A stretch of 64,000 nt of DNA, from positions 124,001 to 188,000 of the forward strand of contig NC_088325.1 of assembly GCF_910592395.1 (NCBI RefSeq). The letters run 5' to 3'. Positions 22,026 through 34,497 of the stretch are shown piece by piece. The stretch is from Lineus longissimus. Its lineage: Eukaryota > Nemertea > Pilidiophora > Heteronemertea > Lineidae. The position numbers and the translations under genes are program-made. Positions within the stretch are counted from its first letter, which is position 1. Each line of letters opens with the position of its first letter. The notes under the pieces were generated by a model. The model did no database searches and was not told where the DNA came from. It saw nothing but the letters and a program-made list of their open reading frames with translations.

Positions 22026-25000
22026 ATTAACAATGGTTAAGGCGTATGCCTGTATGGCAAGTGTACTGGATAGCTGGATAGCAGGCCTACTATAAAATAG
22101 GGGAAGGGAGTACACTCACTTATTGAGCGTACCGTAAGCACGTGGAAATAGGGTTCGGATAAGGAAGGAATCATTAATCAACGAAGTGTGTACTGTAAAT
22201 TCTAAATGCTATCTGACTACTTTATTGAACAAGGAAGTTACATGGGTCACGTGGACCTGGTAATAATAATGAGATGGCGGGAAGGATCTAAGCTTATCAG
22301 AACGAAGTATCAGGATGGGCGGTCCCAGACAACGTGATACTAGGAAGTAGGCGTGACTATCTATGGGTTTGTGGCTAAAAAATCGTCGCCATCAACACCC
22401 ATATCAAATTTTCTCAGCGTGGTTAATTATCTACTGATTAATATAACTTACTAAGTTTTATATTTGCATCGATCACATGTAAACAAGGGCTCTTAATCGC
22501 GCGAGAAGGTGGGCTGATTAGAACATGACGACGCGGCCCAAATTCGTGAAATTCGCGGCAAATCGGATCATAGTTTTCATGGCCACAATTGGTGTTGAGT
22601 ATACCTCTTTTGAACGCGTAATTAACTGCTAATTGATACGCAGTTGATAAACAACACAGGTGGGGAAAATGGCTTCTTAAATCTGGTGTAAAACCACGAC
22701 AGTTTTGCTAATAAACCTGCTCCTCGTTCCTCTATACAAACGCAGCGGATCCAGATAAAACAAGAACGCCAATGTTTTTCAACAGGATTAAAACACGTAA
22801 TTAGTCATAAACATATTGACATGGAACGCCGACAAAGAAAACACTGAGAGATGTGGTTTTGTGCATTATGTTAGTAAATACCACATATTCCTTTCAAAAC
22901 AAATCATTTGTTTTGTGTTCTGTTCCTGATCGTTGCACATGGATGCCATTGAAAATAGAGAGGTTCAGATTTAGATTCGCGAACGAGAACGAGGTGATTT
23001 TGTCTCCGGTTTACGTCATCGAGTCGAGTTATTTGTTTTTTATCATTGTTTCTGGGCTTATCATATTTTGAAGACGCACTGGTTCTTGTTTATTGCGTTT
23101 CTGATAATAGGTAACGCGATATTCGTCGTCAAAACACCACCTCATTCTCGTTCTGGTTCAGGTTATGGCATGTATGATGAACATCACGACTTCGGACTCG
23201 AGACCCGAAATGTCCACGTTTTTGGCGCGGTGAAGTCGCGGGTGAAGTCTATCCAGATACAAATAAGTCAAACACGCCTACCAGCCAATCACACTGTCAA
23301 ATAATCTCGCGCCAAATATCTTGACTTCTTGAATGAATTTAGTTGTTGACTTTTGCACGAGATCCCAGGACTCTGTTCGGAATTCGATTCGGAATTTTTC
23401 CCACGAAAATTCCGCCAAAATGTCTCGGATTTAACCGCAAATTACACGGATTTTAAAGTTTTGATAGCGAACAAATGGCCCGAGATAAATGTCATTAAAT
23501 GCTTTCAAGCAGATTTTGAATGTTAAGAACAGTGTTATTTGTGTTAAAAACATGTTAATTGTGTCCAATCATTGACCTGACGTATGGACTTTGGCAGTGG
23601 AGTTTCCCAGCTGCTGGCTGGTAGCGGGCAATATTTGTTTATTTTGGGCATTTTGCGGGTGGTTTAACGAAACTGGACGAGTTTTGTAGCACTTATTATG
23701 GACCAATTTGACTCTGCTTTTTATAATGTGACGCTGACGCGGACTGGAAGAAAGAATGCCGTAAGCATCGTTTGGGTGCATTTGGTCCCAGTTCAACGAT
23801 CGGTGATTTTGTATCACAACTGGCCATTTCCTCGCAGACAAGAGGTCTTTTCCTCGCCCATCGCAGTGACTGACAACAATCGCTTCTTTGAGCTTTGAAT
23901 GATGCGATTCGCATCGTGTCAAATAGGGCCTAGGACTGCATGTCAGATGACACTTTCCCATATTGGGCAAATTTCTGATCAGCACTTTTAGTTTCACGAT
24001 GAACAATAGGGAGGTTTCGCTTACGGATGGCGAAGTGCGCAGTACTAACCCTGGTGGTGTCTGTCCTGGACGACACTCGCTAATCGGCTTTCCAACTTAC
24101 TAGCACTCGGAATAAGGGAACTCTTCAAAAATCGTTGTCGATTAAATACATTGACGTATTCGTACGTCATCGTTCGGAGCCATTCATTAGGGTCGCAAAA
24201 CCTGCCTAATAGCCTGTTTCCAGTGGTATGACAACATTTCGACGAGTGCCCAATTACAGCCATCTAACAATTTCCTTCACCTGGCTTCCTTGACGACCTC
24301 GCCAACCCCTTTTCAATATCACTTCATAGAGGTTATTTTCCGCGGGAATCCAATATGATTTCCTCATGATAATCCTCGAAGGAAGTAACACCAGACTTAA
24401 CGCTCCCGGGACCTGACGGTTTGAAGAACTGAAAGGGCCTCAATGTCAAATAAAAAAGGACTCTATGAGGCCTTGATTAGTATATATTATTAGATGATGC
24501 GACCCCTTATTAATAGGATTATGATGTTGATTAGTCTTTGTCATGTAGGTTTAATTAATGTTTTCAAAATTCGAAAAGTTTGACAAACGAAGGAATTACT
24601 TTATGAATGACAACTGATGTATTTTCTGCATCAAACGCCGGATTACCGCAAGAAGCTTCCACAAAATCCGTGTGAGTGTGTGTGTGCGTGTATATGTGTG
24701 GGGAATGCATGTGAGAATGCGCGAGCACGCGTGTGTGGGATGGAACACGATATTGAAATGCAATCTCCGTTACAGAGTTCTGGCGTCAAGCACTCATTTC
24801 AGCATCCTCGAATACCAGAGTGAGTCGTATGCTCCCCTCCCTCGCACACGTCACACAGGCTCGGTCATTAGTGCCTGAAGTCCAGGATGGTATTTCAGTC
24901 ACCTTCAAGAAAACCTGTAGTCCTTGGTCTTGAATTTGGGACATGTTGACGCGAAGTCCGCTCTTCATAAGTATAAGTATTTAACTTAAATGCTTGACAC

Positions 25001-27140
25001 ATCAGAACAGAATAACTAAAACATACATAGGAAGCGTGGACATGTAATAAAGCATGTATCACTACCATATTTCCTTCCCAAACTACACATCCCTGGGCGG
25101 TATTTCATTCAGAAAGCAAACCACGAAATTCTTTAAGTTCTGTTTTGCCGAATCGCTCAAAGAGAACTTCTTGATAATTGGATTTAATGGTAATTTTGAC
25201 CGGAGGATACATCTTTGGGGTCAAGCTCAAAAGTCAACAGCCATATGATTTTATTGTCAAGTCCGTGTTCAATGGTTTTTAGATTACAATTTTGTTCTTG
25301 TGTTCCGCTGATTTTCCCTTTTGTGGTCCGATGTTTTCCCCTGTCACCAGTGCAACTCTCGTCTGTTGTTTTGCCGTGTCAAAAGTTAGGTGTAAAACAT
25401 GAAATTGGGCGTGAAAACTATAAATCGGGTTAAGAAAGTGCCAATTTTATAACTTTCAAAGGGCGGGGCCAGGTGGAGAAATTTGTTCATTTCCCCTTTC
25501 CTGCTTTGCCGATGAGTTTTCACACTTCACGTGCATGAAATTTCCTCAGGATTTGCTCACTACTGAGCTTTTTTCCAAGATCAGCTGCGGCTACATTTCA
25601 AAATGGGCGCGAAAATGCTTTGAAGATTGTGATGTCGTGCAGTGTTGGTAGACAGGAAAAAATTGGCGGAGGCGCAATGACTTCGGACGAGTCTAGAACA
25701 AGATGTACTTAACCAGCATCTGCCCTCATGTTCCACCACTCAATTGTAAATGTAATTGTAATGATTGGATGAATTGGAATTGCAATTATTCATTATATAT
25801 TTCATCTAAACTAATGATGATCTAGTGGCCATTTCGTTCGAACATGCCAGCCCTGCCGCTTGGCCAATGTAATGAATGATCCGGCAATTCAAGCGAAAAT
25901 TTATGTCGCAGTGATTTCAAAGGCTCGTTTGCAGGACGCGTTAATCATAAGGCCTCAATTACTTCACACGAAAATACTGCCCCGCACTCGAGGACAGTAT
26001 CTTTGTCGGAGGAAATCATGTCTTTCTACATGACTCTGTGCTCGTTGGTGTAAACTGTATTTCATGCCACTCGTCTTATCAAAACAGAACTTCGATAGAA
26101 GACAAAACTTTCGTCAAAAATCATGAAACCGGGAAGGAATATTTGCCAACTTTCCATCAGATCAAAATATAATAAAAGTTTACAAATATCCACTCACTTC
26201 CACATTCCTGATGCGGGCCTTGTTTCTCTTTCACCTTTCTTGTTTACACAACAATTTAACCCCCTCGCTTCATTTCACCTCAGTACCTAACACCGGATTT
26301 GTTTTTCCTTTCACAATACGAGAGTCGAACAATCTCTTTAAAAACACCATAAGTGTCCTTTTATTCAGTTCTCACTACGAACATTTCGCGTGCCGTTCGC
26401 AGCAAATGACCCGAATGGTGTTATTTTATAAGATAAGGTAGTTTTTACACGGCGTTATCCTTTAAATTGGTTCAATTTAACTTTAGCAGGAAAACGTGTA
26501 CTGTATGTAGAGCAATTGTGGCGTTGTTTTTGGCATAATCAAGTGGAATTAACTGCCGGATACCTCCAACTTAAAAATGACTGAAATCACTGTTCTGCCT
26601 GTACAGTAGTTATTTATAAATATTCGTTCAACTTGTCGTGAAAAAATAAGCAATTTTCACCTGAGCAAGAAAGGTTGTAAAAATCTCAATTCATATTGAA
26701 AAGAAGGTTTTATCAGCGAATCAGAGCAACGCAATATAGCCCTACCCCCGGGCCTTTTGAAATATTTTGGGTATATTAGGTGTCGATGACAGAGGAGTTC
26801 ATTAGACAGACTTCCAGTTCCAACTCGCACGTGCTAACATTCGAACCCCATCAGAAAAATCATTCCGGACACCACGAGTTTGACCAATAGTGAATCTACT
26901 GTTATATCGTTAAGTTTGGACGTTTTTTGCTTATTTCTGAACGAGAGGATTGACGGTCGCCAAATAAGGCCCTGACTGCTAGAAATTGGACCAGGGCGAA
27001 ATCGAACAACGAAAAGATTACTGAAATTCGCAAAATTCGACTTATTGATTATCTTGGAATAGACATAGTCGACTATTGGATGACGTCATAGCTACTTCTT
27101 CTCGACAATAATCGACGTCTGAAGAAGTTTTCTCATTCAG
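22026..27140. other. Gene-poor spacer between ETFB and the ETS gene
   Basis: Mostly unique AT-rich sequence. Seen: a TG-rich microsatellite at 24674-24735; a dispersed repeat at 24770-24890 that resembles 37825-37960; open frames of 60-145 codons without recognisable domains. Earlier exons of the ETS gene may lie here, but I could not identify any. Confidence 0.5.
24770..24890. repeat. Dispersed repeat, copy 1
   Basis: TTTCAGCATCCTCGAATACC, then CAGAGTGAGTCGTATGCTCC, then CCTCGCACACGT and GCTCGGTC, follow the same order as at 37825-37960. Identity is imperfect and the second copy carries extra bases. Confidence 0.6.
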
Positions 27141-28807
27141 CATCCTTTCTCGAAGGATCAGTCGCCTTTCGAACGGGACCAGCAGGATGATAGCCTCCGA
27201 GCCGTGGGTCCATCTGGCCCCAGTCAGCCCGAACAGAACCAAAACAACCCCCTCCCCACCCGGGGTAAAGCTAAAGCAAAGTGGTGAGTTCTTTTATCTA
27301 TAAATGTTGGCAAGTGAATTTTCTAATCAGTGAGAGAAAGTTGTACCACTTCAAATTATTATTAAATTAGTACAATTATAGCCTGAGTACAAATATAGTA
27401 TGTACCGTGTCGAAAACAGCTGGGAGAGGATATTATTGTATCAAATTACCTCTGTCATATTATTTGATGGCCTCTTTTAATCAGAAAAACAAAATCAGCA
27501 CTACAATATCATAATCAGTTATGACTTATTATCTTCACTAAAACGCCACAATTCTAAATAAGCACCTAGTCCGTTGTTTTGTTCGTATCGTTTTGGGCGC
27601 TGGAGCCCAAACTACTGCAGTGGAACCCCGGTCGGCGACCACCCCGCTATGACGACCAAGAATCGCCGGTCCCGAATGGTTTCCTCTCTAATTACCATTA
27701 CAAGGCCCCCGGTAACACGACCACCCTGGTACCCAGACCACGTCTCCTGGATTGGGCGGTCCCAATGACCAAATTCACCCATCTTACCCGGAACTAATGA
27801 AAAATTTCAACTCTGAAGGATGACAAAATTTCTAATTCCAAATATTTTTTTCACTTTTTTTTCTGCACAAAATTAAGAAACATCATCAGCCCCTCAAAAA
27901 TTTTGTCTTTAAAAAATTTTCAGAATTTTGAACTTATGAAAAAAATTCAACTATGAAGGATGAAAAAATTTCTAAGTCCAAATAATTTTTTTTTCAACAT
28001 CTCATCCCGCTCCTATACGGCAATTCAAATTATTTCATCGTGTCCTTAAAATTATCCATTTTATGTCTTACAGGTGGCGGCCAGATCCAACTGTGGCAGT
28101 TCCTCCTCGAACTCCTAGCCGACTCGGCCAACTCGGAATGTATCATCTGGGAAGGCGTCCATGGCGAGTTCCGCATCAAGGACCCGGATGAGCTCGCTAG
28201 ACGATGGGGTGCAAGAAAGAACAAACCGGCAATGACCTACGACAAACTTAGCCGAGCGCTGCGGTATTACTACGACAAGCAGATACTCATCAAGATCCCG
28301 GGGAAGAGATACTCGTATAAATTCTTATGGAAAAGTTTAGTCGCGTACAATCAAAACTATTTGCCACCATTCCCCATGCCGCCTGCGCAAACTTGGCCGT
28401 ACGATTCCAGATTACCTAGCCAATCATTCAACCCAATGACGTCACATGCCCAGCAGGCGCAACTTCAAGCACACTTCGGACAATTTCTCATGGAGAACAG
28501 TGCCTGTCGTTTTGCAAATAGCGTCCCTCCATTTCGCATTCCACAACAGCCAAAACTCCCTGGATGCCCCACTCAGGAATTACCACCATTTTCTCCAACA
28601 GTTGCCGACCCGTCGCCATGTCGGTACGCCACAACGTCACTTCCTACGCAGGCGCAGACAAGCCACCCGCTCTCGTTCTGGGACTATCATTCACAAAATC
28701 ACGCACTCAGGAACTTAGGACACTTGCAACTTTCACCGCCAAAACTATCGCAGAATCTTTATTCACCGAGCTACACGCCGCATTTCTCACCAGGATCTAG
28801 ATTTTGA
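27141..28807 (+). CDS. ETS-domain transcription factor, ERG/FLI/FEV type (3' exons)
   Basis: Exon 27141-27264 (acceptor after CTCATTCAG; phase-1 donor GGTAAAGC) joins exon 28074-28807 so that the reading runs [20 protein letters not shown]. The last exon carries the complete ETS winged helix: [40 protein letters not shown] and the DNA-recognition helix [14 protein letters not shown], ending GKRYSYKF. A single exon holding the whole domain and a GSGQ-like entry are typical of ERG/FLI1/[18 protein letters not shown] and the KQILIKIPG wing diverge from those members. After the domain come about 150 Pro/Gln/Ser-rich residues. No PNT domain is visible. The start lies upstream, outside what I can recognise. 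The short first exon is less certain than the last. Confidence 0.9.
27617..27990. mobile_element. pogo/Tigger-like MITE, partial, in the ETS intron
   Basis: Begins GCAGTGGAACCCCGGTCGGC and continues with the same interior as the full copy at 52854-53361 (GACGACCAAGAATCGCCGGT, then an AT-rich part with TTTTCAGAATTTTGAAC). The right inverted repeat is missing, so it is truncated. Confidence 0.7.
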
Positions 28808-29376
28808 GTAACGTGTTATGAGTGAATTGGACATATTATCAATTCGTAGTTGCAGACAAAAACGAATTCAAGTCTCCGAAAATGTGATGAAATCTCATTT
28901 GATGAAAGATAAGGCGGTAATTTGAAAGGTCATTTTCGTATGGTTGATTTCCGTTATCATATTGTCGTTTGACCAATCATGATGCTCCTTACATTTTCTA
29001 TTGATAATCATACCATGACGTATTTCACTTAAGCCCCAATTCCCTGAATATCTCGATATTTTATCAAACGGGTCAGTATTAATAATTATTGTGTTCATGT
29101 AAATATGAGAATGTTTTGTGAATATTCCAATAAACGTTGAAATGTTTGTTTGTTAAATTTAAATTATTGTTTATTTTTAGAAGATTGCATTTGATACAAA
29201 GAGCCTTTGAGTAGCTTTGGCAGATGCAAATTTCGCGACGTTCCCGTATCCATTCTACGTATGGCCACTTCACTGACAAATTTCGCGACTGTTTCGCGAA
29301 AAATTTCGAAAAGAGTCATTCACCCCCCCCTCCCGAAAAGCTAGCTACGCCCCTGAAACGCCTACTTCTGTTGACG
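28808..29376. other. Convergent spacer between the ETS and tetraspanin-like genes
   Basis: Presumed 3' UTRs. It contains, near 29332-29356, a minus-strand copy of a short dispersed motif (GGGGCGTAGCTAGCTTTTCG) also found at 38002-38021. No coding segment is recognised. Confidence 0.5.
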
Positions 29377-31988
29377 TCATACTGGATATCCTTGAACTCG
29401 GTCCGCACTTTTGGTGACGTAGCAGCAATAAATGGTGGACAGGATGAATCCGATGACCTGAAATAGAAAATCATGCCATCAATGGAGTCTTTATGATGAA
29501 CTAACTTCGGTATCCCTCACAGAGTTATGACGTCACTCGTTATAGTCGGAGAGTCAGCTGGTCACTCCAGAAAGATGATCCAAATTACAACAGGAGTGCT
29601 TTCTTGGAGCAGAGGTTACTGCTGACACGGCCCTCCTTCTAAATGCTTTCTTTCCCGCCAAGGAAACACACTGATACATGTACTCCCTGTGTTCCTTTGT
29701 GAGACAAACATGACCCCTGTTGGTGTCCCGAAGTGACAAAGTGTTTGTCCTGCCAATTCGAGGCAAGTTCATATATTACTCACCGTGATAGTTATACTGC
29801 TAGCGCCTCCTCCCGTCACAGATCCGTATTCATCACCGTACATCCGAAATGCCTGAAATAACGTGATAAATCATATTTTTTAAAACCAGGGGCGCGTTTC
29901 CCGTGATACGTTCTTCTAAAAAAGGACTATCCGTCGAACTCCAGTCGGCGACCACTCCGCTATGACGACCAAGAATCGCCGGTCCCGAATGGTTTCCTCT
30001 CTAATTACCATTACCAGGCCCTCGGTAACACGACCACCCCGGTACCCAGACCACGACCACTGGAATGGGGGTCCCAACGACCATATTCGCCCCTCTTACC
30101 CGACCAAACGGCCTGTTTTATTTCTGCTAAAAATGACGAAAAATTATCGGTCCCAAAAGATTTTTGTCTTTGAAAATGTTTCGGAATTTTGAACTGATGA
30201 AAAAATTCAACTATGAAGGATGAACAAATTTCCAGGTTCAAACTGAAACTCAAAATGAAGAAACATCATCAGCCCCAAAAAACCTTTTGCTTTGAAAATA
30301 TTCCAGAATTTTGAACTTGCGAAAAAATTCAACTCTGAAGGATGAAATAACCCTGTAAGCACCGACGGAGTGAAATGGCCTGAAACTCCGAATGTCTAGG
30401 GCCCAGCATTGACTATTGGATGCTACTAATAAATCGGTAGTATGATTTATTGGTACATGTATAGGTTTAGATTGCGCTTACGTTTACGTGAACGAAAGGG
30501 AACCTTTAAGATGCTACACGTACCCAAACGCCACAGCCGAGTTCAAGGAAAAGGGCACTGCCAAGGAGAACGGAGAACTGGAAAGGAACACAGAAAAACT
30601 GTCAGGAATTCAATGTCTTTGAAAGCAAAAGGGTGTCAGGCTCGAAGATGCAAATGACATTTTGTCTTTTGACAAGTTTATTTTGTCATAGTGAATTAGG
30701 GGCGACTGAACGTCCGTATTCTCAGTGAGTAAGAATGGTATTAAAGGGACACGATAGGCATTGACAAACCATGCTGTCGCCCGGCAACTTAAAGTAGCTT
30801 TTGAAAACGTCAGATGTCAGCACCACCATCAAACCAAATTCAAATCTCAGCGAACCTAGTATGCAGGACCTGTTACGATGCATTGCTTAGTCTCCCTGGT
30901 ATAGGCCTTTATACAGGATGGTAAAGAAAAAAACAACACGAGACCAAGATCAGTGTCACAAGATTCCTGCCTCGACAGAGATCGAAAACAATTTCCGACG
31001 GTTTAATACGGAGTTGCTTAACGTCTCTGCCAACACCAAGGCGTCTACGTTAGCGCTGGAGTTAAGATGTCGAAACGTCTCTGCCAACACCAAGGCGTCT
31101 ACGTTAGTGCTGGAGTTAAGATGTCGAAACGTCTCTGCCAACACCAAGGCGTCTACGTTAGCGCTGGAGTTAAGATGTCGAAACGTCTCTGCCAACACCA
31201 AGGCGTCTACGTAAGCGCTGGAGTTAAGATGTCGAAACGTCTCTATGCCACCTACCGTGGTCATCATGCATTGGTTTTCTTTAAACGCCCCGAACCCTCC
31301 AAGCAGCGACATCAGTATGATACACACTCCAAAGCCGATGAGAATCCCTGCGGCCAGTTTGATGATGTCCCCAAGGAATGGAATACTAGTGAGAGGCAGG
31401 ACTTGGTTGGCGCCAGTTATTAGCCAGACGCCCACTGAGACGATTATGACCCCGAGTAACTGGAAGGAAAAAGGGGTTGAAGCGATACAATGTCGGCCCC
31501 AACAACTGGCTCAATGTGGAGCAGAGTGTCTCAAAACGACAGCAAAACGGCTGTTAAGGTGCATGACGCTTATTTGCTCTTCCTGGTTGACGCCTACCGA
31601 CCGCCATGAAAGATGTTTCATAGGTGTTAATGTTATCAAGATCCCTTTGATAAGCTGTAGACAATGTGAATTCAGGCCTATGTGCGAGCGGGCTTTGTTC
31701 AAAGACAATAGACAACACCGTTTCGTTTTGTTGCCTGGTTGTGACGGGGGGTGGGGGGGGGGGGGGGGTGAAATAAAGAGTCTGACGTGTACTTACACCT
31801 AAACCTATGCTATAAGCAATCACGGCATATTTCATCCATCGACAGTTATCCTCAAGAAAGTTGAGCCTCCTTCGCGTCCGTCCCCGAGTGCTCCGCAGTA
31901 CGACAGTCTCCACCTTCCCCTGGCCCAGCTCGGCGCCCAATTTTGGCGGCGGTCGTTTAGGAGCAGTTTTCTTCGTGGGGGGACACAT
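29377..31988 (-). CDS. Tetraspanin-like membrane protein, four exons found, TM3 and large loop not found
   Basis: Exons: 31797-31988, 31256-31459, 29784-29852, 29377-29457. All are phase 0, giving 181 residues. Seen: a basic proline-rich N-terminus; then a tetraspanin start, CRWMKYAVIAYSIGLG-LLGVIIVSVGVWL (TM1); then TM2 ending in LGGFGAFKENQCMM, the family's GxxGAxxExxC hallmark. The last two exons read GASSITIT-VIGFILSTIYCCYV, a good TM4 with juxtamembrane cysteines. Tetraspanins normally have TM3 and a 70-130-residue extracellular loop with CCG between these parts; I found neither in the 1.4-kb intron, which holds a MITE and a minisatellite. Either those exons escaped me, or the gene is shortened or broken. 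The first ATG used is at 31988; in-frame ATGs lie further upstream. Confidence 0.65.
29938..30350. mobile_element. pogo/Tigger-like MITE, partial, inside the tetraspanin-like gene
   Basis: AACTCCAGTCGGCGACCACT, then GACGACCAAGAATCGCCGGT, then an AT-rich interior repeating AAACATCATCAGCCCC and TTCCAGAATTTTGAAC. Same family as 27617 and 52854. Ends are degraded. Confidence 0.7.
31021..31256 (-). repeat. 54-bp minisatellite directly after the tetraspanin-like exon 2 donor
   Basis: Four units at 31021, 31075, 31129 and 31183, plus a partial one, repeat every 54 bp (18 codons). On the minus strand they start within 20 bp of the exon 2 donor and are open in the exon's own frame (ETFRHLNSSANVDALVLA per unit). 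The frame continues to a stop near 30956. Confidence 0.9.
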
Positions 31989-33646
31989 GGTGATCACGGT
32001 AAGCGGCCAAGAACGTTGAACCACTGACTTTGTGAGCATGGGTGAGTCGGACACCTTGATTGTAAATACTATTCACGGTACTTTTAGACTTTGTACTAGA
32101 CGCTGTTACGAGATTTATCTGAAGATGTGTGTCCACATGTAGACACACGTGCAACCATCGCCCATTTTCTGGCACCAAACAAATTAGACAATTGAATCTT
32201 CTTGTCGTGAATATTGGCCAATCAGAAAAACTAAATTCTACTTCACCGAGGTCGTCATCAACGGTTTGTTGGCTTATCAAATCAGAAGAATCCATTTCTG
32301 CTACCCAAAAGTCGTGGTTAAAATCGACCAATCAGAAGTGGTTTTTTGATGAAGTTCAGTCCGATTATTTAGAAATTTGAGGAATTGAAGCAGTTGCATT
32401 ATTTTGGTAAAAGTTATAATGACCTTAAACTGATCAACAAACTTATACCAGTACCGCGTCTTACACCTGTTAAATACTACTGAACGCAAAGAGCCAATTT
32501 GTCAAATCATATTTTATAGATGTGATTAATAACATGATTTTCCAGCACCTTGAACAAGTTGTTCATTTATGACCAGCTCCCGCTGAGGTGTTTGTTTACA
32601 AACATTCGCCGCAACGACAGAACCTCGGCTCCATTTTCTCATCGTTGCTGGACGCATAGTTCACGAACAGTGTTTGGATGAATGCTTGAGCGCACATGGG
32701 ACGAGGTTGATCTTGGTATACTCCTGGCACAGTGCCAGGTTGTTTGTTTCATTCATAATTTCCAACGATATCATTTACTGGCTAAGACTGACTTTTTTCA
32801 TGGGCACATTGGTTTCACCACTACATGTACTGTAAATGCTGCATCGCTATGTTCAGTCATTCAGTTACTCATAGCTTCCCGAGAATTTTAACAAAAAAAT
32901 CACGATGCTTGATCTAATCCGAGTAAAAAAAGAGATTTAACAATATGGCTTGAGAACTTAAAGTGACTCCTATGTTGAACTTAGTGACACGAAGTGGTTT
33001 GTCTCGCCACCACCAGGACTATCGCCACCTCACGACAAAGTAGATGTAGTTCGATTCTGCCCCTCCTGTTGACATGAGTAGTCCCGACGTAAAAGCCCAT
33101 GCTTTTTTCTTTCATGGCTGTGCTGAGCCTTTGGAGAAATTCCTGCTTCAGGCAAATGTAGCCATCTGATTGGTTAAGATGAATCCCGGACATCTTATTT
33201 AGCTGAGTCTTTTGGCAATAAATTAGTAAAGCGAAATGAATCAGATAGACAATACTGTGGTTAAGCAAGCATACTATGTTACTACAAGATGTACCGAGTC
33301 AATCCGCACATCCACTTGGTCAACTTTCCAACCAGCTCACCATGGAAACCACATCACTGAAGGAATCACGTCTGCTTCCACCAACCGAACCAGCTCGCGT
33401 GATCAGACATTCATGACGTCACATGTTCGCCGCCGCTGCAAACTTGCACCCACAGCAGTGTCTGCCATCCAGATACATGCTGTTGTAGTGTGTCGAAGTC
33501 ACCTGGGGAAAGATCGATTATTGATTAGGGCTTCATCTATTCACTGAATGGATGTTCCATCACGAGTCGAGTTGCTATAACAACCACCAATACGAATTCA
33601 TATGAATTTGCGGCCAGAAATAAGTGTGCATATCATCCTAGACAAA
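31989..33646. other. Upstream region of the tetraspanin-like gene
   Basis: Contains two CCAATCAGAA motifs (about 32218 and 32328), a usual NF-Y site form, within 350 bp of the start codon; they may belong to its promoter. From 32400 to 33640 I see no coding segment or repeat that I can support. Confidence 0.45.
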
Positions 33647-33677
33647 ATGGCGGACCTGTTAACCTTGGTGTTCTTTG
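33647..33677 (+). other. Possible first coding exon of an unknown gene
   Basis: ACAAAATGGCGG gives a good start context. The open stretch MADLLTLVFF ends at a strong GTAAGT donor in phase 1. I found no following exon with matching phase, so this may be chance. Confidence 0.2.
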
Positions 33678-34253
33678 GTAAGTGATGAAATGTTGCTGTG
33701 ATTGAACCCTCCGGCCTTCATGTTGTCAACTGGTAGACAGTGACTGGTAACAGTGCATGTCGAGTGAATCACGGTAGTCTGCTGAAATCTCAATGTGACA
33801 ATGAATTTGTTACTGTTCCACTTACTACAATTATGTCGGCGTTTAAAGGTTGAATGCCAAAGTTAGGCCTAATCTTAATCAAAGTACATCAGGATAACCT
33901 TTTGTTACCTTTAGATGTCAAATGTAGTCAATTTATTTGCATAAATATCGCATGGAATAAAGAAATTCAAATAAACCGCCCAGTCTTAGCGTGAATTTGC
34001 TTCGGCAAAGTTCGTATTTCGTTCGGAAACTCTCGCGGTTTTGGGGAATTCCAAATGAGGAGTGACGTCACTAGTGCTGTCATTGTTAGACTGATCCCAC
34101 TGCCTGCATACACAAACGCCATGATGTAGATGCCTGCGCAAGACAGGAGACCAGTTTTGTTTTCATTCATCTGAGAGCTGATTCTACTTCCTGGTTGCGT
34201 TCACGCCGTTCCTACCATGTAAAACCATTTATTTTACATGTTCTAATGCAAAA

Positions 34254-34364
34254 ATGGTTTACTGCGTCGCACCAAACTGCAGCAGTGATTCAACGAAGGT
34301 GTTGAAAGTAGATGGGGTCGGTTATCACAATTTTCCTCGCGACAAGAAGGCCCGAAAAGTATGG
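34254..34364 (+). CDS. THAP-domain N-terminal exon (partial)
   Basis: ATG opens a 37-codon exon (MVYCVAPNCSSDSTK, then GYHNFPRDKKARKVW) ending at a GTAAGA donor in phase 0. The paired cysteines, the HxFP motif and the invariant tryptophan are the first half of the THAP zinc-binding DNA-binding domain, found in transposase-derived transcription factors and P-element-type transposases. The second half (tryptophan to the CxxH pair) should lie on a following exon. None was found within the 1 kb before the ankyrin gene, where a 40-bp tandem repeat begins 16 bp after the donor. It may be the start of a gene whose later exons lie elsewhere, or a stranded fragment. Confidence 0.55.
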
Positions 34365-34379
34365 GTAAGACACATGCAT

Positions 34380-34497
34380 CGTCTGTCTTCTTGGGTCCCG
34401 TCTCTCGGTGCGAGGGGCATCGTCTGTCTTCTTGGTCCCGTCTCTCGGTGCGAGGGGCATCGTTTGTCTTCTTGGTCCCGTCTCTCGGTGCGAGGGT
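34380..34497. repeat. 40-bp minisatellite, three copies
   Basis: CATCGTCTGTCTTCTTGG followed by CCCGTCTCTCGGTGCGAGG is repeated three times right after the THAP exon donor. Confidence 0.9.

Noticed and set aside
31245-31802. 185-codon plus-strand frame
   Set aside because: Antisense shadow of the tetraspanin-like exon 2 plus a G-run; no domain.
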